Assembly (NCBI GenBank): GCA_025617745.1 | Contig: CM046855.1 | Span: 42,479,663-42,543,662, forward strand | Source of the DNA: Heliocidaris erythrogramma | Lineage: Eukaryota > Echinodermata > Echinoidea > Camarodonta > Echinometridae | Direction of reading: 5' to 3' | Length of the DNA stretch: 64,000 bases | Part shown: positions 38,002 through 53,000 of the stretch, one piece after another | Layout: the number at the start of each line of letters is the position of its first letter | How positions within the stretch are numbered: position 1 is the stretch's first letter | Made by a program: the position numbers and the translations under genes | Notes under the pieces: generated by a model | The model's database searches: none | Told to the model about the DNA's origin: nothing | The model's input: only the letters and a program-made list of their open reading frames with translations

Positions 38002-41000
38002 GTGAGGCCCTCAAACTAATATTTTCGCGATTTTGATTATGCATGGTGGTTATGCAGGGCTGTTTGAAAAGAATATCATCAGCAACCTTTCACAAGTCAA
38101 TGACAGCTTAATAGGTCACCATTAGTGACTAAAGAGTGCCTAATTGGTTTGATATAGAATTTGCTTACCTTCTCGTAGCTACATATATATTTTTCTCACA
38201 TCCACATATTTTTCTAGGGAGAAGGGGGGGGGGGGGCGGGGGAGGGGGGAGGTCATTACTATAAGAAATCCAGAGATAATGGAAATCAAAGTAAAATGAA
38301 CTTTTAAGCGCAGCAAAGTGACGCATTTTTTGGAGTACAAACCTTGAATTCCTTAGATTTAATTGTCGGTTTAAGTGTGCATTATGTTTTCAGTCGTTTT
38401 ACTTAGAATCCGAATGGTCTTCACTAAAATATGTACAAACATGAAAATGCATTTTCATTGCCCAAACTGATTATATTTCAAGTTCAAGCATATTTGTTTT
38501 GATTTTAATACGCCATATTCAGCATTAAGCATGTATGAATAAAACCTTAATAAACGTTGATGAACCCATATTTCTTTCTCTTATTCAACCTCTAGATACT
38601 TTTTTTTAGTTCTTCTTTGCTAGAGATATCTCACTGTGATAACATGCTATTCATACTAAGAATGGGGTTGCCACACAAATAACATAAATACTTCAAAATT
38701 CTACATTCAACAGCTAATAAATACATGCAGGCGTATACCAAACTGGTCTCGGATTTGGAGATCATGATCGATTGGAATGATACTCTCAAGCAGCTCCCAG
38801 GCTTTGATTGCTACCAAGAACGTAAACTGGATCTCCCGGTATGTTTTCTGATAGTATTTCTACTTAAAAATGAAATTTATTTCTCCACGTTTCAGGACAT
38901 TACAGAGTATTATTTTGATGAATTCGTATTAACTGAATGATAAAATTAATAGGGATAACAACACATGCTACATTACATTTCTGCGCATCTAATAATTGTC
39001 ACTTAAAGCAATTTGTAATTGAGTATCGCTAGGTTTGACATTCAAATTTGTGTAATTAAGTAATTTTATTACTATACACCAGTAACACTACAGGAGGTAT
39101 GTATTTTTTCAACTTCTAAAGGACTCTGCTCGACTTTAATTGATAACTAAGGTTTGTTTAATTCGATACAATTTTATTCAGCAGCACGTACATACTATTA
39201 CGGGGACTTTGATGCACGCAATAACAAAGTTTGTTGATCGTTGCTCAGTTCCGTGTCATCCCTTTATGAAACCTAATACGAGTTAAACAAAGGTCTTAAT
39301 TCAAGTACCTCTTCTTGAGATATGTATGTTTGATTAGAAGGTATCTTTGTTTGATAATACTTCTGAGGGAAAACCTTTGATTAGATAAACTCTGGATAAA
39401 CCAACGATCAAGGTTCAAGCTGTCATTTGAGATAAGATGGCACAAAACTTGTCAACAATTTAAAAAAAAAGAACATTTGCTTCTCGGATGAAATATGCTG
39501 TTTTCGTATGAATTTCGACAAGCTGAATTAAAATCTAACGCTGTAAATGGCAGAGCAGCTATACTGTTCTCAAAGTGTTCTATTTTGAATATATTACATA
39601 TGATAGTAAATGTATATGCCCCGTGGTGTACATATAAAAAATATTGTAATGCTATTTACGGATTAATTTTAGTTTTTTAAAGGTTGTTTCAGGATGTATT
39701 ATATACACTAAAGGAAAAAAGAAACTTATAAAAGTTCAAGAGATCACCAAATTAAATTCTCTGCATGGAAATGTACCAAATTTGGATATAATGTTGATTC
39801 AATGCATGGCTTTAAATGACAGTCAATAACAAAAAGTTTTCTTCAATGCCACAAAAGAAATGTGCACTGAAGCAAAGGACTCTCTAATCCCCAAGTCACA
39901 AAGACAAACTGCAGCCTTGTACACCATATGCATGTCAATGAATGAAACAAAAGAATTTCAAAAGGGATTTGCAAGTTCATATCCAAACAGATTAATAGCC
40001 AGTATGTCCACCTCTAGCTTGCTGGCAAGCTGTACACCATCTTCGCATGCTTCCGATCAGATTCGCGATGGTAGCCTGGGGAACATTGTTCCATTCCTCT
40101 TGCAGTGCTGCAATGAGCGTCTCCCTATTGATGGGTTGATTGTCACGCCTTGACACACGTCGACCAAGCTCTTCCCAGAGATGTTCAATTGGGGAAAGGT
40201 CTGGTGAACGGGCGCACCATGGCAGAACATCAATATCCTCTTGCTCGAGGGGTGCAAATCCCTTTTGAAATTCTTTTGTTTCATTCATTGACATGCATAT
40301 GGTGTACAAGGCTGCAGTTTGTCTTTGTGACTTGGGGATTAGAGAGTCCTTTGCTTCAGTGCACATTTCTTTTGTAGCATTGAAGAAAACTTTTTGTTAT
40401 TGACTGTCATTTAAAGCCATGCATTGAATCAACATTATATCCAAATTTGGTACATTTCCATGCAGAGAATTTAATTTGGTGATCTCTTGAACTTGTATAA
40501 GTTTCTTTTTTCCTTTAGTGTATATACCTGTTTTGAATTTCGGAGATTAACTGCATGTGAATCCATAATATAGGCCTACATTTGCAGACAGGAACAGTTT
40601 GTGCATTGGCAAACACATGAAATTCGTAAAATTTTACAAGTCATAATCTCCCAAATTGCTTTATGTTTACATGTCGTGGAAAAGTGGTTCATTCACTTGA
40701 CTTTGAAATCAAAGGTTGAGAGTTCGAACCCCTGACCGGCACTAGCGTCCCTTGTTAAGACATAAATCCACTCCTCACCCAGGTGTAAACGGGTAACTGG
40801 TAAACATAAGCACTAAATAATTATTTGGGCCACTGAGATATAATGGGAGTAACAGTACACCGAAAAGCACTTTGAGCAGTTGAATCTGCATGGAAAGGCG
40901 CGATAAATAACAGTTATTATTGATTGATTGATTGATTTTATTTCTGGGTTCGATAGCATGACACAAAATATGATAATACAATTTTATGTATTACAGAAAT

Positions 41001-44000
41001 AAATATATAAACAATTGTCAGACATTCACAATTTACTTCTTGAATACAAAGAAAATATGTGTACAATATGGAAAATTAACATTTTATAATTAACAGGATT
41101 TGTGAACGCAGGAGACCGCAGCATGAGCGATTTGCTTGATGTTGATTTTTTAAACCTTTTGAGGCAATTGACCTTATTTTGTGGTTGAGCTCAATAACTT
41201 TTGATTCATTATACTATAGGGTTCCGTCATTTACTACATGACAATCTGGAACCAATGACCAATCATTTACAATTTGAATTTTATTTTAAGCTGTACTTCC
41301 AGTACATAAAATAAAGTGTTTTTGCAAGAGGCATATGTGTGAATTGATGTATGCATAACACATGCATTCAGTGCAGATACACTGCAAAAACCAGGGTGTT
41401 AAATTCAACACCATGGGTGTTAAAAGTTATTCTTTCCCGGTATCTATATCCTGCAACACCGAAAGATTAAAAGAACACCTAGTTTCGGATTAAATCAAAA
41501 TTAACACCCAGAATGGTGTTGAATATTCAACACCAATGTCATCTATATCATCTTGGTGTTATGTTACACCATGGGTGTTAAAATGGATTTAAATGACACC
41601 AAGTTTTGGAATAAACCAAACACCCTCAGTGGTGTTAATTGTACATTCTACACCTGCACAGGTGTTGAATGTTGCATTAAAAGCAGTACACATTTTGCAC
41701 TTAGGAGGTTGGGGTATGGGCACAGACACTAATAAAGCAAACAAACATAATGATGTTAAAATGCATGAAAAGTAGTTTATTTCATGTTAACCTTTCAAAC
41801 AATACATAGCCAAGGGACTGGCTATTAACACAATAAATTTTGCTCTAGTTACAACATCTTTGTACCATAACAAAAAGTGAAGTGTGCAGGAGTATTCAAT
41901 GAAAAGAGTAGGAGAGATGAGGCGTCTCGACGTTCCGGGCAGGTTGACTGCCCGTCATCAGGGCCTCATTTCCAATACCCCAACAGTCCTTATCAGGACT
42001 AACACATGGTGAACCGTAAACCTTCTCCACGTTATCTATTCCACCATGGAAACCTTCAAAGATCATATGTTTGAAATTGTTAGAGTTGCATGTATCTTGA
42101 AGTCATACGAGTAGTTCAATTAATACCTTCTTGAAATAACATAACTGGCATGAATGCATGTATTCAACAAACAATGCATATACAAAATCTTCCTTCAAAT
42201 ACAACATAGGCCTATATATGGTGAACTACAGGACTACAGGAGGAAGGACATTACAAATACGTGATGTAGTTTGCTCCCATACCAATTACCAAGCAACATT
42301 CAATAAATGTTTCACCTTTACAAAAAAGCAAGTCAGTCAAGCATGGAATGTATTCCACAACTGCCTCAACTAAACTAAAGAATGCAGAGTACATTGTATC
42401 GCTACATCTCAGGACAGGAGGTAAAAATTCTGATCCCCGACACATGGATATGCGTGACGGGTTTCTTTCTTTTTCTACCAATCAACATTATAAAACAAAA
42501 TCACGTGACGACCTAATCAAAACCAAGAACAAAACAACACCAGATAAATTAACACCAGATTATGGTCTTCGCATGTTTTAAATTTGAATGGTGTTAAATG
42601 AACACCATCGAGAGTACATGCCTCAATTATTCAACACCAAGGGTGTTGTTTTATTTTAATTCTCCACTGGTGTATGAATTTTAACACCCTGGTTTTTGCA
42701 GTGTACAGACACATCACCATACATGTATCTTAAAAAGTAGAGCCAGTCACCAGTTATACGTAACATTTTGATTTTTTTTACAGACCCAGAATAAGTCTAG
42801 TTTGACAGTATTTTCTCAAGATGCACTTTGGCTGTAGACCGGTGTTATCATGTCAGTTGAATTAAAAAAAAATAAAACTTAAAATTGTATTTGGGAATTA
42901 GCTTGTATCCATAGACTAGTCACTGTAAGGACCATATGAAACTGGGTAGAGAAGTTATTACATAGAATTATGTATTTCTTCATTGATTCATGTGAGGCGA
43001 CCACATCTTAATCATTTCATATATTTTCTCTTTCCTTTTCCTCATCGAACCTGCTTTCTATAATTCCACTATCCCAATCTTTTCTACCCCTTCCCTTTCT
43101 CGCTTGCCTTATGACATTAAGCCTCTTGGTAGAGATCTCACGTTTCCTTGCGATGTTCTCCCTGCCTCCGATGAGATACCAACTTCAGGTAAGCAGAAAT
43201 CTCAGCCTCATCTTTTCGACTCATCTTCATCCGATAAACTCAGAAAATGTAGTCTGTGAGAAATAACATGGGAATGCACCCCGTTCATTGGTTACTTTTT
43301 GCAGATTTTCTTTTTGTATATACGATGCATAACGTGAACTACAGCCTCACCAGACTTTTACGGATCCTAAAAATGTGCTGAAAACAGCAGACTCTCACTG
43401 AGAGCTCCGATGGGCAAATCAATGCTTCTCAAAATTTTGCATTTGAAGAATCATGAACACAATGGAAATAAAATTGTATGTATCTAATAGAAAATTTTCT
43501 CGAATTTAAAACCCTTTAAATCATTATGCACTTTGCCTAATCCTCTTCTTTTTATTACGGCTTTTGCGCCCCTTTCAATTACCGGCAGGGACACGTCCCC
43601 TCCCCCCTGCCCCCCTCAGATACGCCACTCCCTGTAAACTGATGCCGAGTGCACATTTACCAACTCTTATAGTGGCTATGAAATGTGGAACTATTTTGCT
43701 TTCTCTCTCTCTCTCTCTACCTTTATCGATATTTCCAATTCGTTTCCGTCTTTCTCCCCCCCCCCCCCCCTTTGCTATTTTGTATCACCCAGAACTCCAT
43801 TATTTGTGTTAATTGTAAGGGCTCACCATTCAGGCATCAGTCTTTGGCTATCCTCGGAGCTCCAGCTCTGCTAGGATTCATTTATGGCAACTTTCATATT
43901 TGTAGATTGAACATTGACAATATACATGTACTTCAGTTTAAAACTGAATGAAATGAAATGAGGCCGTGGAATATATCTTTTAATGATTCATAGTGTCATG

Positions 44001-47000
44001 CAGCGTTCACCTTTATGGTTAAAGTAAGAATTTCATTACTCAAAGAAAGAAGGGGGAAGTGTTTTGAATAAACCATATTATATTTCTTTTCCAAGATGAA
44101 CTACACTTTCCATAATATTTCTTCACTTTATAGCACATCGACTTCGTCCTGCGGACATCAAAGTAATTGGTGCTATGGGAGACTCATTAACCGTACGTAG
44201 AACTTCATACCACTGTATATAATATTATACAATAAATATCCAAAGTTTTATTGAGGAGTGCCCTTGTTTTAGGATTCTAACAATCAGTTTAAGCTACGTC
44301 AATGAAACGAGTGAAGTGAAAAATAGAACGAGGTAAAGAAGATAACAGCTAATATGCTGAAACGGCATGAAGGGATTAACCTACATTGACAAAGCCTGAA
44401 CTGACAAAATGAAGAGCGTACTGAAGAACAGCCTATGAAGGGATTAACATGATTTATAATGCGATTAAAAAAGAGAAGCTGCTATGTACCTAAAGTGCTC
44501 TTTTATTTCATTACCATTAGCCAGTTTGATATTCTTGACAAATATGTCTTTATAACATACAGGCTTCATTTATTTTTTTTCCCACTTGCTTGTGACTTTA
44601 AACTGTGAAAGTTCATCGTTTTTCTTACTGAGTGCAATACTCACGACAGTAGGCACATAATTTCAATCCAGGGTAAAGGCTTTCACAAGATCCTTTCTGC
44701 CTGTTTGCCGTACATTTAATGTCTGCAACGTTACTTTTCAAATCTACTGCTGAAATACAGCGTATTAAAAACTCTAACAATTTTATTCTTTTGATAAGAA
44801 AGCGACGTTCATGATGCTAACTGGCAAGAATGTTAAAATTTGTGGGGCAGTTTTTAACCTACACGGATAAATACCAAACCAGGAAATGAATTAAAAGGCA
44901 CAAAATACGTTAATGGAACACAAAGAACTATACCGGCATATATTTTTCAAAAAAGAAAAAAGAAAAAGAAGAAGAAATGTACTGCAGTATAGAAATTGGC
45001 ATCATAACTCAAAGAAAAAAAAATTACATCGATGGCATTTTCATGTAGTGACCTCTTTTTCCACTTATTTTTTTTTTTACTATCAAACACCCACTTGGAA
45101 TTTATTTGTAATGTGGTAATAGGCTGCAAATGGAGCTGGAGCGTGTTTTCTTCCAGAACTTCTCTACATGTACAGAGGACTAACATTCAGGTAATTTTTA
45201 AAAGCTTTTAAATCATTCGTAAACTAGAAGAAAATATCAAATGAAAGATCAAATTTCTCCTTGGAGGCCCACAATATATAATGTGAAAATTCAAAAAGAT
45301 ATTTTTATTTCTTTTACAAGCCATCGTTCAAGATGAAATTGTGAGATTTGTGCGAACGACTTAAAGTTCGGTCATTTTTTTAAAAACATGTCATATGAAA
45401 GTATTCATTTCACTAATTTCCTTAGTTTCTCAAAATGCAACGTCCGCCCTAATCGCTTTCAACAGTCTTTCTCAAATATTTTCATGCTAGAATTTTATTA
45501 AAAAGTATTTCTATTATCGGATATTAAAGTTTCTATATCTAATGTCACCGCCCGGCCCCCACTCAGTATTATTTAGGGTACGCGTATGCTTGCTCCCTCC
45601 CTTTGAAAGCACCCCCCTATCTCAGGGCTGCCCAAATTTCTGAACCCCCCTATCGCGGGCTTTGCACGGGCTTTTCCTGCCTATGAGCTCTCATTCCAAC
45701 CCCATATCTCAGGACAGACACCAACCCCCCTCCCAAGTAAGCTGTCATTACAATACCTTGGAATAGATGTTTTTTATGTCCAAAATGGTATCTCAGAACT
45801 CAATGCAGTCATAAGAAACCAAACAAAAATGAAAATCTCATGACATAAAATTTTTTTTAATGGTAAGTCCTGTTAATAGCAGTTTCAACTTATGTTACTT
45901 TCCATGATCACTTGTAACCAGAATCTCAATGGGATAATATCAATAACAGGATAAAATCTAATTTGTCTGAGGCACTTGCACATGAGGTTAGAACTGAATC
46001 AATAATGTACTGGGTGTCCCAAAAAGAAACCCCCCTTTTTTAATTTCTCAGGTGTCGAAGAGAGAGAGAGAGAGAGAAAAAAACACCCCTTTTTTAATGA
46101 AATCTCCGGGTGAAAGATAAAACACACCCCTTTTTTAACAATTCACGGGCCGGATTGTGTCGCCCAAAAAGTACCCCTTTACCGGAGATTTTGGGAACAC
46201 GCATACGGTCCCTTCGACCTCCGAGGGGGGGGGGGGGGGGGGGGGGCGGGTGTCACCGGAAGATTCTCCGGCTACAATTGCTCTGTGGTAGATTTTATAA
46301 TTTTGATTGATTGATTGATTGATTGATTTTATTAATCAACAACAATAGCCACAAAGTAGATCTTTAAAGAACTTTTACAGGGGCGAAACATAATTATAGC
46401 TGGTAAATGGGACAAAAGAAATAGCACAATTGCTAGTCTAGCCTGGTCCGTCTACAAATTTGATAAAGAAGAGTTTAAAGGGAAATCCAACACTAATGGC
46501 AAGTTGCTCTGAATGAAAGAGGAAAAATCAGAGAATCAGATTGGTGAAAGTTTGAATGAAATCGGACAAACAATAAGAAAATTATGAAGTTTTAAAAGTT
46601 GTAATCACTATACATATGGGAATTTCAAATTGGCCGATTAGGTAACATAACTGTGATGTAGTTGCGGACAACTCCCCCTTTCGCTCCAACACACAAAATG
46701 ACTAAAATGTCATTTTTTCAAAATGTATTACTCAGTAGGATTTTTTTCTTTCATGAGGACCTATAAAAATATGCCATCTCCAATATATTTTGATTACTAC
46801 CCCTGAGGGTAATGGCGCTTCGGAGAAAACCGCAAATTAATTATATTTTTGTGTACCACAAACGGGAGAGTTGTCCACAAGTATGTCATAATCGACCCAC
46901 CAAATTGCCAATTTGACATTCGCATAGATGTAGTGATGTCATTTTTCAAACATTTTTATTCCTTGTCCGATTTCTCTCAAACTTTCACGATCCTGTTTTT

Positions 47001-50000
47001 CTTATTTTTCTGCTTTCACACAAATCAACTTATCACCAAGGTAGGATTGCCCTTTAAATTTTATGATTTTATGAGCGCCAGGGGTGTCAATTCTGACAGA
47101 CATGTGCGCTCTATAAGAATCCACTATTATTATTATTCTTATAATGCTGCGTTTGTGTGTGAATACTCTTTGGTAAGGGGAGATTCTTAACAAGCCTTTT
47201 TTGTGATTTTCATATATAAATAAAACATTTGCTTTGATTTGAAATGCAATACTGCAATACGAAATACAATTAGAATAATATTACATGGTGTTATAAACAG
47301 ACGAAATAAAAACCGGATCAAATGTCACCGGATAATATTTTGTCGGATCTCCGATCAGATGTACACCAATTGCTGCATCGCTTTCCCCACACTTCACATC
47401 ACTTTACACAAAATATTGCATTTGTTTTATCTTCAGCCACGGGGGAGACGAAAACTTTGAAAGGAACCCAACGCTTGCTAGTAAGTCAAGTCTCGATTGC
47501 TCTGATACTTTGATGTTTTTTCCAATTTAAATTAGCCAAAATGGAGAAACAGACCATCATATCGCTTTGAAAAAATGTGGATTTTATGGACGGAATAATC
47601 TGAAAGGCAAGGTCACTCATTATAATTTTGTGCACACGCCAATCGCTTCAATCAAATCATATTGCAGCGAACTTTCCAAGTCATATTGCAGCGAACTTTC
47701 CAAGTCATCAAGTATTCGTTAATCACACAATAAACATTTTCCTCTGGGTGAAAATATTGTACATTTAATGGTGTATTCGAGTGTTTACCTTATTTCTCTT
47801 CTTTTATCATGTTTTCATGATCATAATCCTGTATCTCTCCTATAGTACTTATATCTTTGCGTTCAACTCAATTGCAGATAAAATTCTGACATCCACATCC
47901 TGTACACACACAAAAAAAAAAAAAAAAAAAAAAAAAAAGGAATATCAGAACTGAATTCCAGGGAAAAGGGCAAACTTAATATGTTTTTGTTCTTCTTTTT
48001 GAATAAAGAAATACAAATAAAACAAAGACATGAAGTCATAACAATGAATCCAAGACTCAGCAAGACAGAGCATAAATAAGACAAATTATCTAAAGTCTGC
48101 ATGACAAAAAACAATAAAAAAAGATCGATGTAAATTAAAATAGCTGCTAGTGCTAATCAATCAGAAATTTAGTCTTTTCATTTTCACAAATATATCTAAT
48201 GATATGAATGCAGTTTTGAGCATATCTCTTAACCCTTCTTCTCTACCCTTCTCCTCATCCCTCACTTTTTCCCTTACCCCCTCCCCCGCCCCCCCCACTC
48301 TTCTCTAATTATTATTTATCTCATTCTTCTTCTCCGTCTTTCGATTAACATCTTATTTTGAATGAATTTTATTTTCACTACATTATTTATAATCATGATT
48401 ATTGTCCAGTACCATTGCTTCTTTTATAAGCTTGAATTATCTTACAGACATCTTGCGGAAATACAATCCTAACCTCAAAGGCTTTGGTATAAACACAGGA
48501 ATGTGGGATTCGGATGACGCGAGCATGAATGTTGGTCACCCTGGAGATATAGCTGCGTAAGTGTTATTGGGATGAGATATCTATTTTGTTTCATGTCATA
48601 GTATCCTTAGGTCATCTGACTTCATTTTAATTCTTGGAATTATATTGCTAAAGTGTTCGCTTGCATGAACAATTATAAGGATTCATTGTTTTCATTATCT
48701 CATTTTTCAAACATGGCGACATGCCCCACCAAGCAAGATGGTTTAAAGAGTCTCTATGGTCAGTCTGGAAGATGAGAGCCAATCGGGAAGTTCACAGAAG
48801 ATTCGAATTCTTAAAATTTTAATACTAAATTGTTTATTTTGGAACAATTATAGCGATTGTTTCCATAATTATTGCGATTGTTTCCATAATTATCCTCATC
48901 TTTCCAACACAGCGATATGCCTCATCAGGCTAGATGGCTGGTCTCGAAGATGAAAGCCGACAGGGAGATCGATTACGAAAACGACTGGAAGATAGTTACC
49001 CTATTCATAGGAGGTAATGATCTCTGTGACTGGTGCGAAAACAACGAGTTCTATTCACCAGAAAACTACGTGAAGCACATACAGGAGGGCCTTATGATTC
49101 TTCACGACCAGGTATTTTCATTTTTCCTCTTTGCCTCTTCTGAAAGGACTTATTTGTTCTATTTACTTTTAAAAAGTTAAGGTTTCATGATTTATGATGT
49201 CAGAAAATTTGGTAACTTGTAATAATTTTGATGATTCAAAAAAATCTTCTTACGCGGTTGTTCCTATTTACAACAGACTTAATTATTATGAATAACTTCT
49301 AGAACATTTTTGCATGATGTAATTGAATGACCAGTATTCAAATGTATTATTAATTCATTCACCCATTAAGACAAAATTTAAAAAGCTTTGTTCTATATTT
49401 TGTTTTACCTTTGGCATCATATTTGAGTATACCTGGTGATCGTGTTACACCTGTACTCCTACTACATTTAGAACTTGTACACCTGATATCATGGAAAAAT
49501 ATATTTTCAGTGTTACTTACGTTCACTCAATTATGCCGGGGAAACTTAATTAATCTCATACCTAGGACATTTTGTTCGTGTAGATATTTATTTTCAATAT
49601 CGCATTACTCTCTCATCATTGTCAGATTTTGTCAAACTTAGAATTATCTGCTTCTCACATTTGTTTGCTTCCACTCATAGCAATTTTACTTGAGGCATTG
49701 ATTCTCTTTTTTGAATGGTATATAAATAGCTTATGCTAAAGAGGTCTCAGATTTAACCCATAGACTACGGGATTCGGATGGCTCCTGTATTAAGCATGTG
49801 AGAGTTAAAGAATTCAGTAGTCAACGGGTTAAATTCTTCCAAATCTCCACAGATGCCAAGAACGATAGTCAATGTCATAGGTACGATTCGCGTTTCCGAA
49901 GTTGAAGTTTTGAGAGCCCCAATATGTGATATATTCCAATGGTGAGTTCATATTCCTATATCTATTAAGGTAATGAACAGCGCGTTGCTAGTAAATTTTG

Positions 50001-53000
50001 AATTGAGGTGGTTATCGGAACAAATTTGCTGACGATATTGCCTAAAAATGAAATGACAAAATAAGGTCCCTACATTTTCAAATAAACTGAGAAAAGATAT
50101 AAGAAATTAACCAAAAAAGTCATATTTCAATTGCTGATAAACATGAGAATAATATTGCCGAGGCAAGTCTTTAGTTGGTAGAGTGTTAATATCCCCTCCC
50201 TCCCTGGTTCACAATGCAACCTAATGTTCATGAAAAGGGTCACTTTTATTAAACTTTGGCTATGCCAAGAAAAGTGGTAATTCAATCTATTTTGCGAACG
50301 TAGTCTTTCTTTCTCCAAGGCAACGCACGCAAAGCTCTCTTAAATGGTTGATTGTACATTTGGAAGAAATTATGATATAGAGAAATTTAGTACAGGCATA
50401 TTTACTGCAATTGCTAAAATACAACGTATTATGAAGGTATGAAATCGTAATCTATATCAGCAATATTTTCAATAATCTCTTGACATGGCAAAATAAGACC
50501 GGACCTACCAACCTAACTTAATAAACTGCATTAATTTTCCGTGTTTATTGTAGGGCGTTCTGCCCATGTGCATTATTCTTAACCCCTGATGAGCGGGCCA
50601 ACTTTGAGGCTCTCACTAAAGAGTATCAAGTGAGTACAATAATGAATCCCATTCACATAATCATCATCATATCCATTTAAGTGGACTTCTAATACATGCA
50701 TTAAATAGGTATGGTTATATCGAAAAGCGAAAAATCCTCAATTGGTAAACAGACTTGTATTACATCATTATCCCTTATTTGTGGAGGTGTCGTGGTATAG
50801 AGGATTCTAACGGCAACCATGCTGGAGGACATAAAAATAACCTGTGCATCAGACTATCAAAAGCCATGTTGTCATGGTCTAGTGCGCAGGTTTTGATTGT
50901 TATGTCATCCAGCATGGCTGCTTCTGGGAGCCTTCTACAGTGCGTCCCCCAAAAAAATTCATTCCTGTTGATAGATTCGGGTCTCTCCTATGCAACAACA
51001 CACCAAAATTCTGACTTGTTATCAAGCTTGAGTGATCAAAAACTACTTTTGTGAAAGAGTACAAAATTCAGACTGACAAGAATTGGAATTTGTCCTGGCT
51101 TGTCTGAACAAAGGTGAGAACCGTTTAAAATTGAAAATTGCAAGTCTCCCCATTTAAACATTTCAAAATATTCCCAGAAAATATTCATACATGTGGAAAG
51201 CTTAGGGTCTCTTCTATCAAATGACACCAAAATATCTCACAATATTTACGCTTGAGTGAGCAGAAGCCAATTTTTGTGAAAGGATGCAAAATCCATACTT
51301 GACAAATGTTAGTTTATGTTCTGGCTGGTATCACCAAAGTTGAGAGTCATGAAAAGGCATAGAAATGTCATATTCTGACCTTTAAAAGACAATCTTTGCA
51401 CAAACAGACTTTGTTCACTCTATGTCCTGATATATCGCACCAAAACTTTGTTTGAGTGAGCTATAGCCACGTGAAATTAAAAGACACATCAAAAGTAACC
51501 TTTTTAAACACTCAACAAAGTAGTTAATTGCTCACTCAAGCAAAAGATGCTGATGGATGTGTAAGGACATTTATACACAGAACAAGGCCTGTTTTTCATA
51601 AACATGATAAACTGCCTTTTATTGATCAGAATATGAAATTTCTAAGCCTTTTCATGACTTTCAGCTTGGCTGATACCAGCCAGAGCCAATATCAATTCTT
51701 GTCAAGTCTGGATTTTGCACCCTTTCACAAAATTAGCTTTAACTCACTCAAACGTGGAATATTGGTTGATATGTTGGTATCATTTGACAGAATAGACCCG
51801 AAGCACTGTATAGTGGACAAGTCACCGGACGATGAAACACATCATATGGGTTTCAAATCCCTGCCTCGGCACTCATGTTCTATGACAATAAATTAATCTC
51901 GAATTTTAAAGTAAACGAGTACCTGGTAGGAACAGATTAATGGAAAACCTGAGCACCTTATCATGGTAGCTCTGTTGAAGCTGCGGTCTTTAATACAGTT
52001 GCAGGGCCTTCAAGGAGAACAGTATTATTACTATTACGGAGGCTATATACCCTTGGTCATAATGGCCTTGTTATTGTTGTTATTTAGAATTAATATCATC
52101 ATACAGTAAAATCCAGGCAAAATTACATATTTTTAAAACAAGCATTCATGCTTACGAATCAAAATGTCTTCTACGATTATAAGTTATTACATTTCTCTCA
52201 TTATTATATTACGTATAAAGTGCCATTCTGCATGGCCTCCATGATGAATTTGTTTTTATTTTCTCGCTTTTTTAGGATAAGCTAGAAGAATCAATAACGA
52301 GCGGACAATATGATGATAAAGAGGACTTTACAGTTGTGCTCCAACCCTTTCTGCATAACACAACCGTTCCATTCACAGAGGTAAGACCATCGGGGGTAGC
52401 TACAAGGGGCTACGGGGGGGGGGGGGTGGCTGAGAATCGGATAACATTACCCCTACTTCATGTCCTAACCCCTTCATTTATCTTGATCGCTTGGACTTCT
52501 TCCACCTGGTAACGGGCAGGTCATATTACAGCGAAAACAGTACTAAAACTATGAGTATTATCTATTATGCATTTGTATGTTTGCTTCATGTGGAATAGAT
52601 TGAACTGAACTGAGTATAGAATCGGTCCATGTGGAAAAGATATGGGATATTGATGATGCTCACCGATTTAAGTTCATGAGCCTTTACCTTCGATATTCCC
52701 GTATCCAATAACCTTTCTACATTCACCGATTTTAGTTATATTTTTCGTTACCGTTATCATTATCAGTGATATATTTGGTCTAATATACCTTTGTACCAGG
52801 GCCTTTTCGATCACTGAAACCACGCTTGCCACTGAGTAAGACAGTCAGCTCAGAAATACTTCCAAATATCCAGTTTTATTATTTCTTACTTATGTGCATT
52901 ATACTAGTACGGAAAAAATGGACATAGAACTTTAGATTTATATGTGATTCAGTTTGTCAAATAATAATATTGATATTTTTAATCTTTTCAATATAATTAT

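Noticed and set aside
39860..40366. Overlapping open frames with the same N-terminus on both strands
   Set aside because: They arise from the inverted arms of the Tc1/mariner foldback; only the minus-strand [13 protein letters not shown] part is protein-derived.
50755..51896. Coding frames of 99 and 122 residues
   Set aside because: They fall in direct and inverted repeat units of a foldback and lack splice or domain support.
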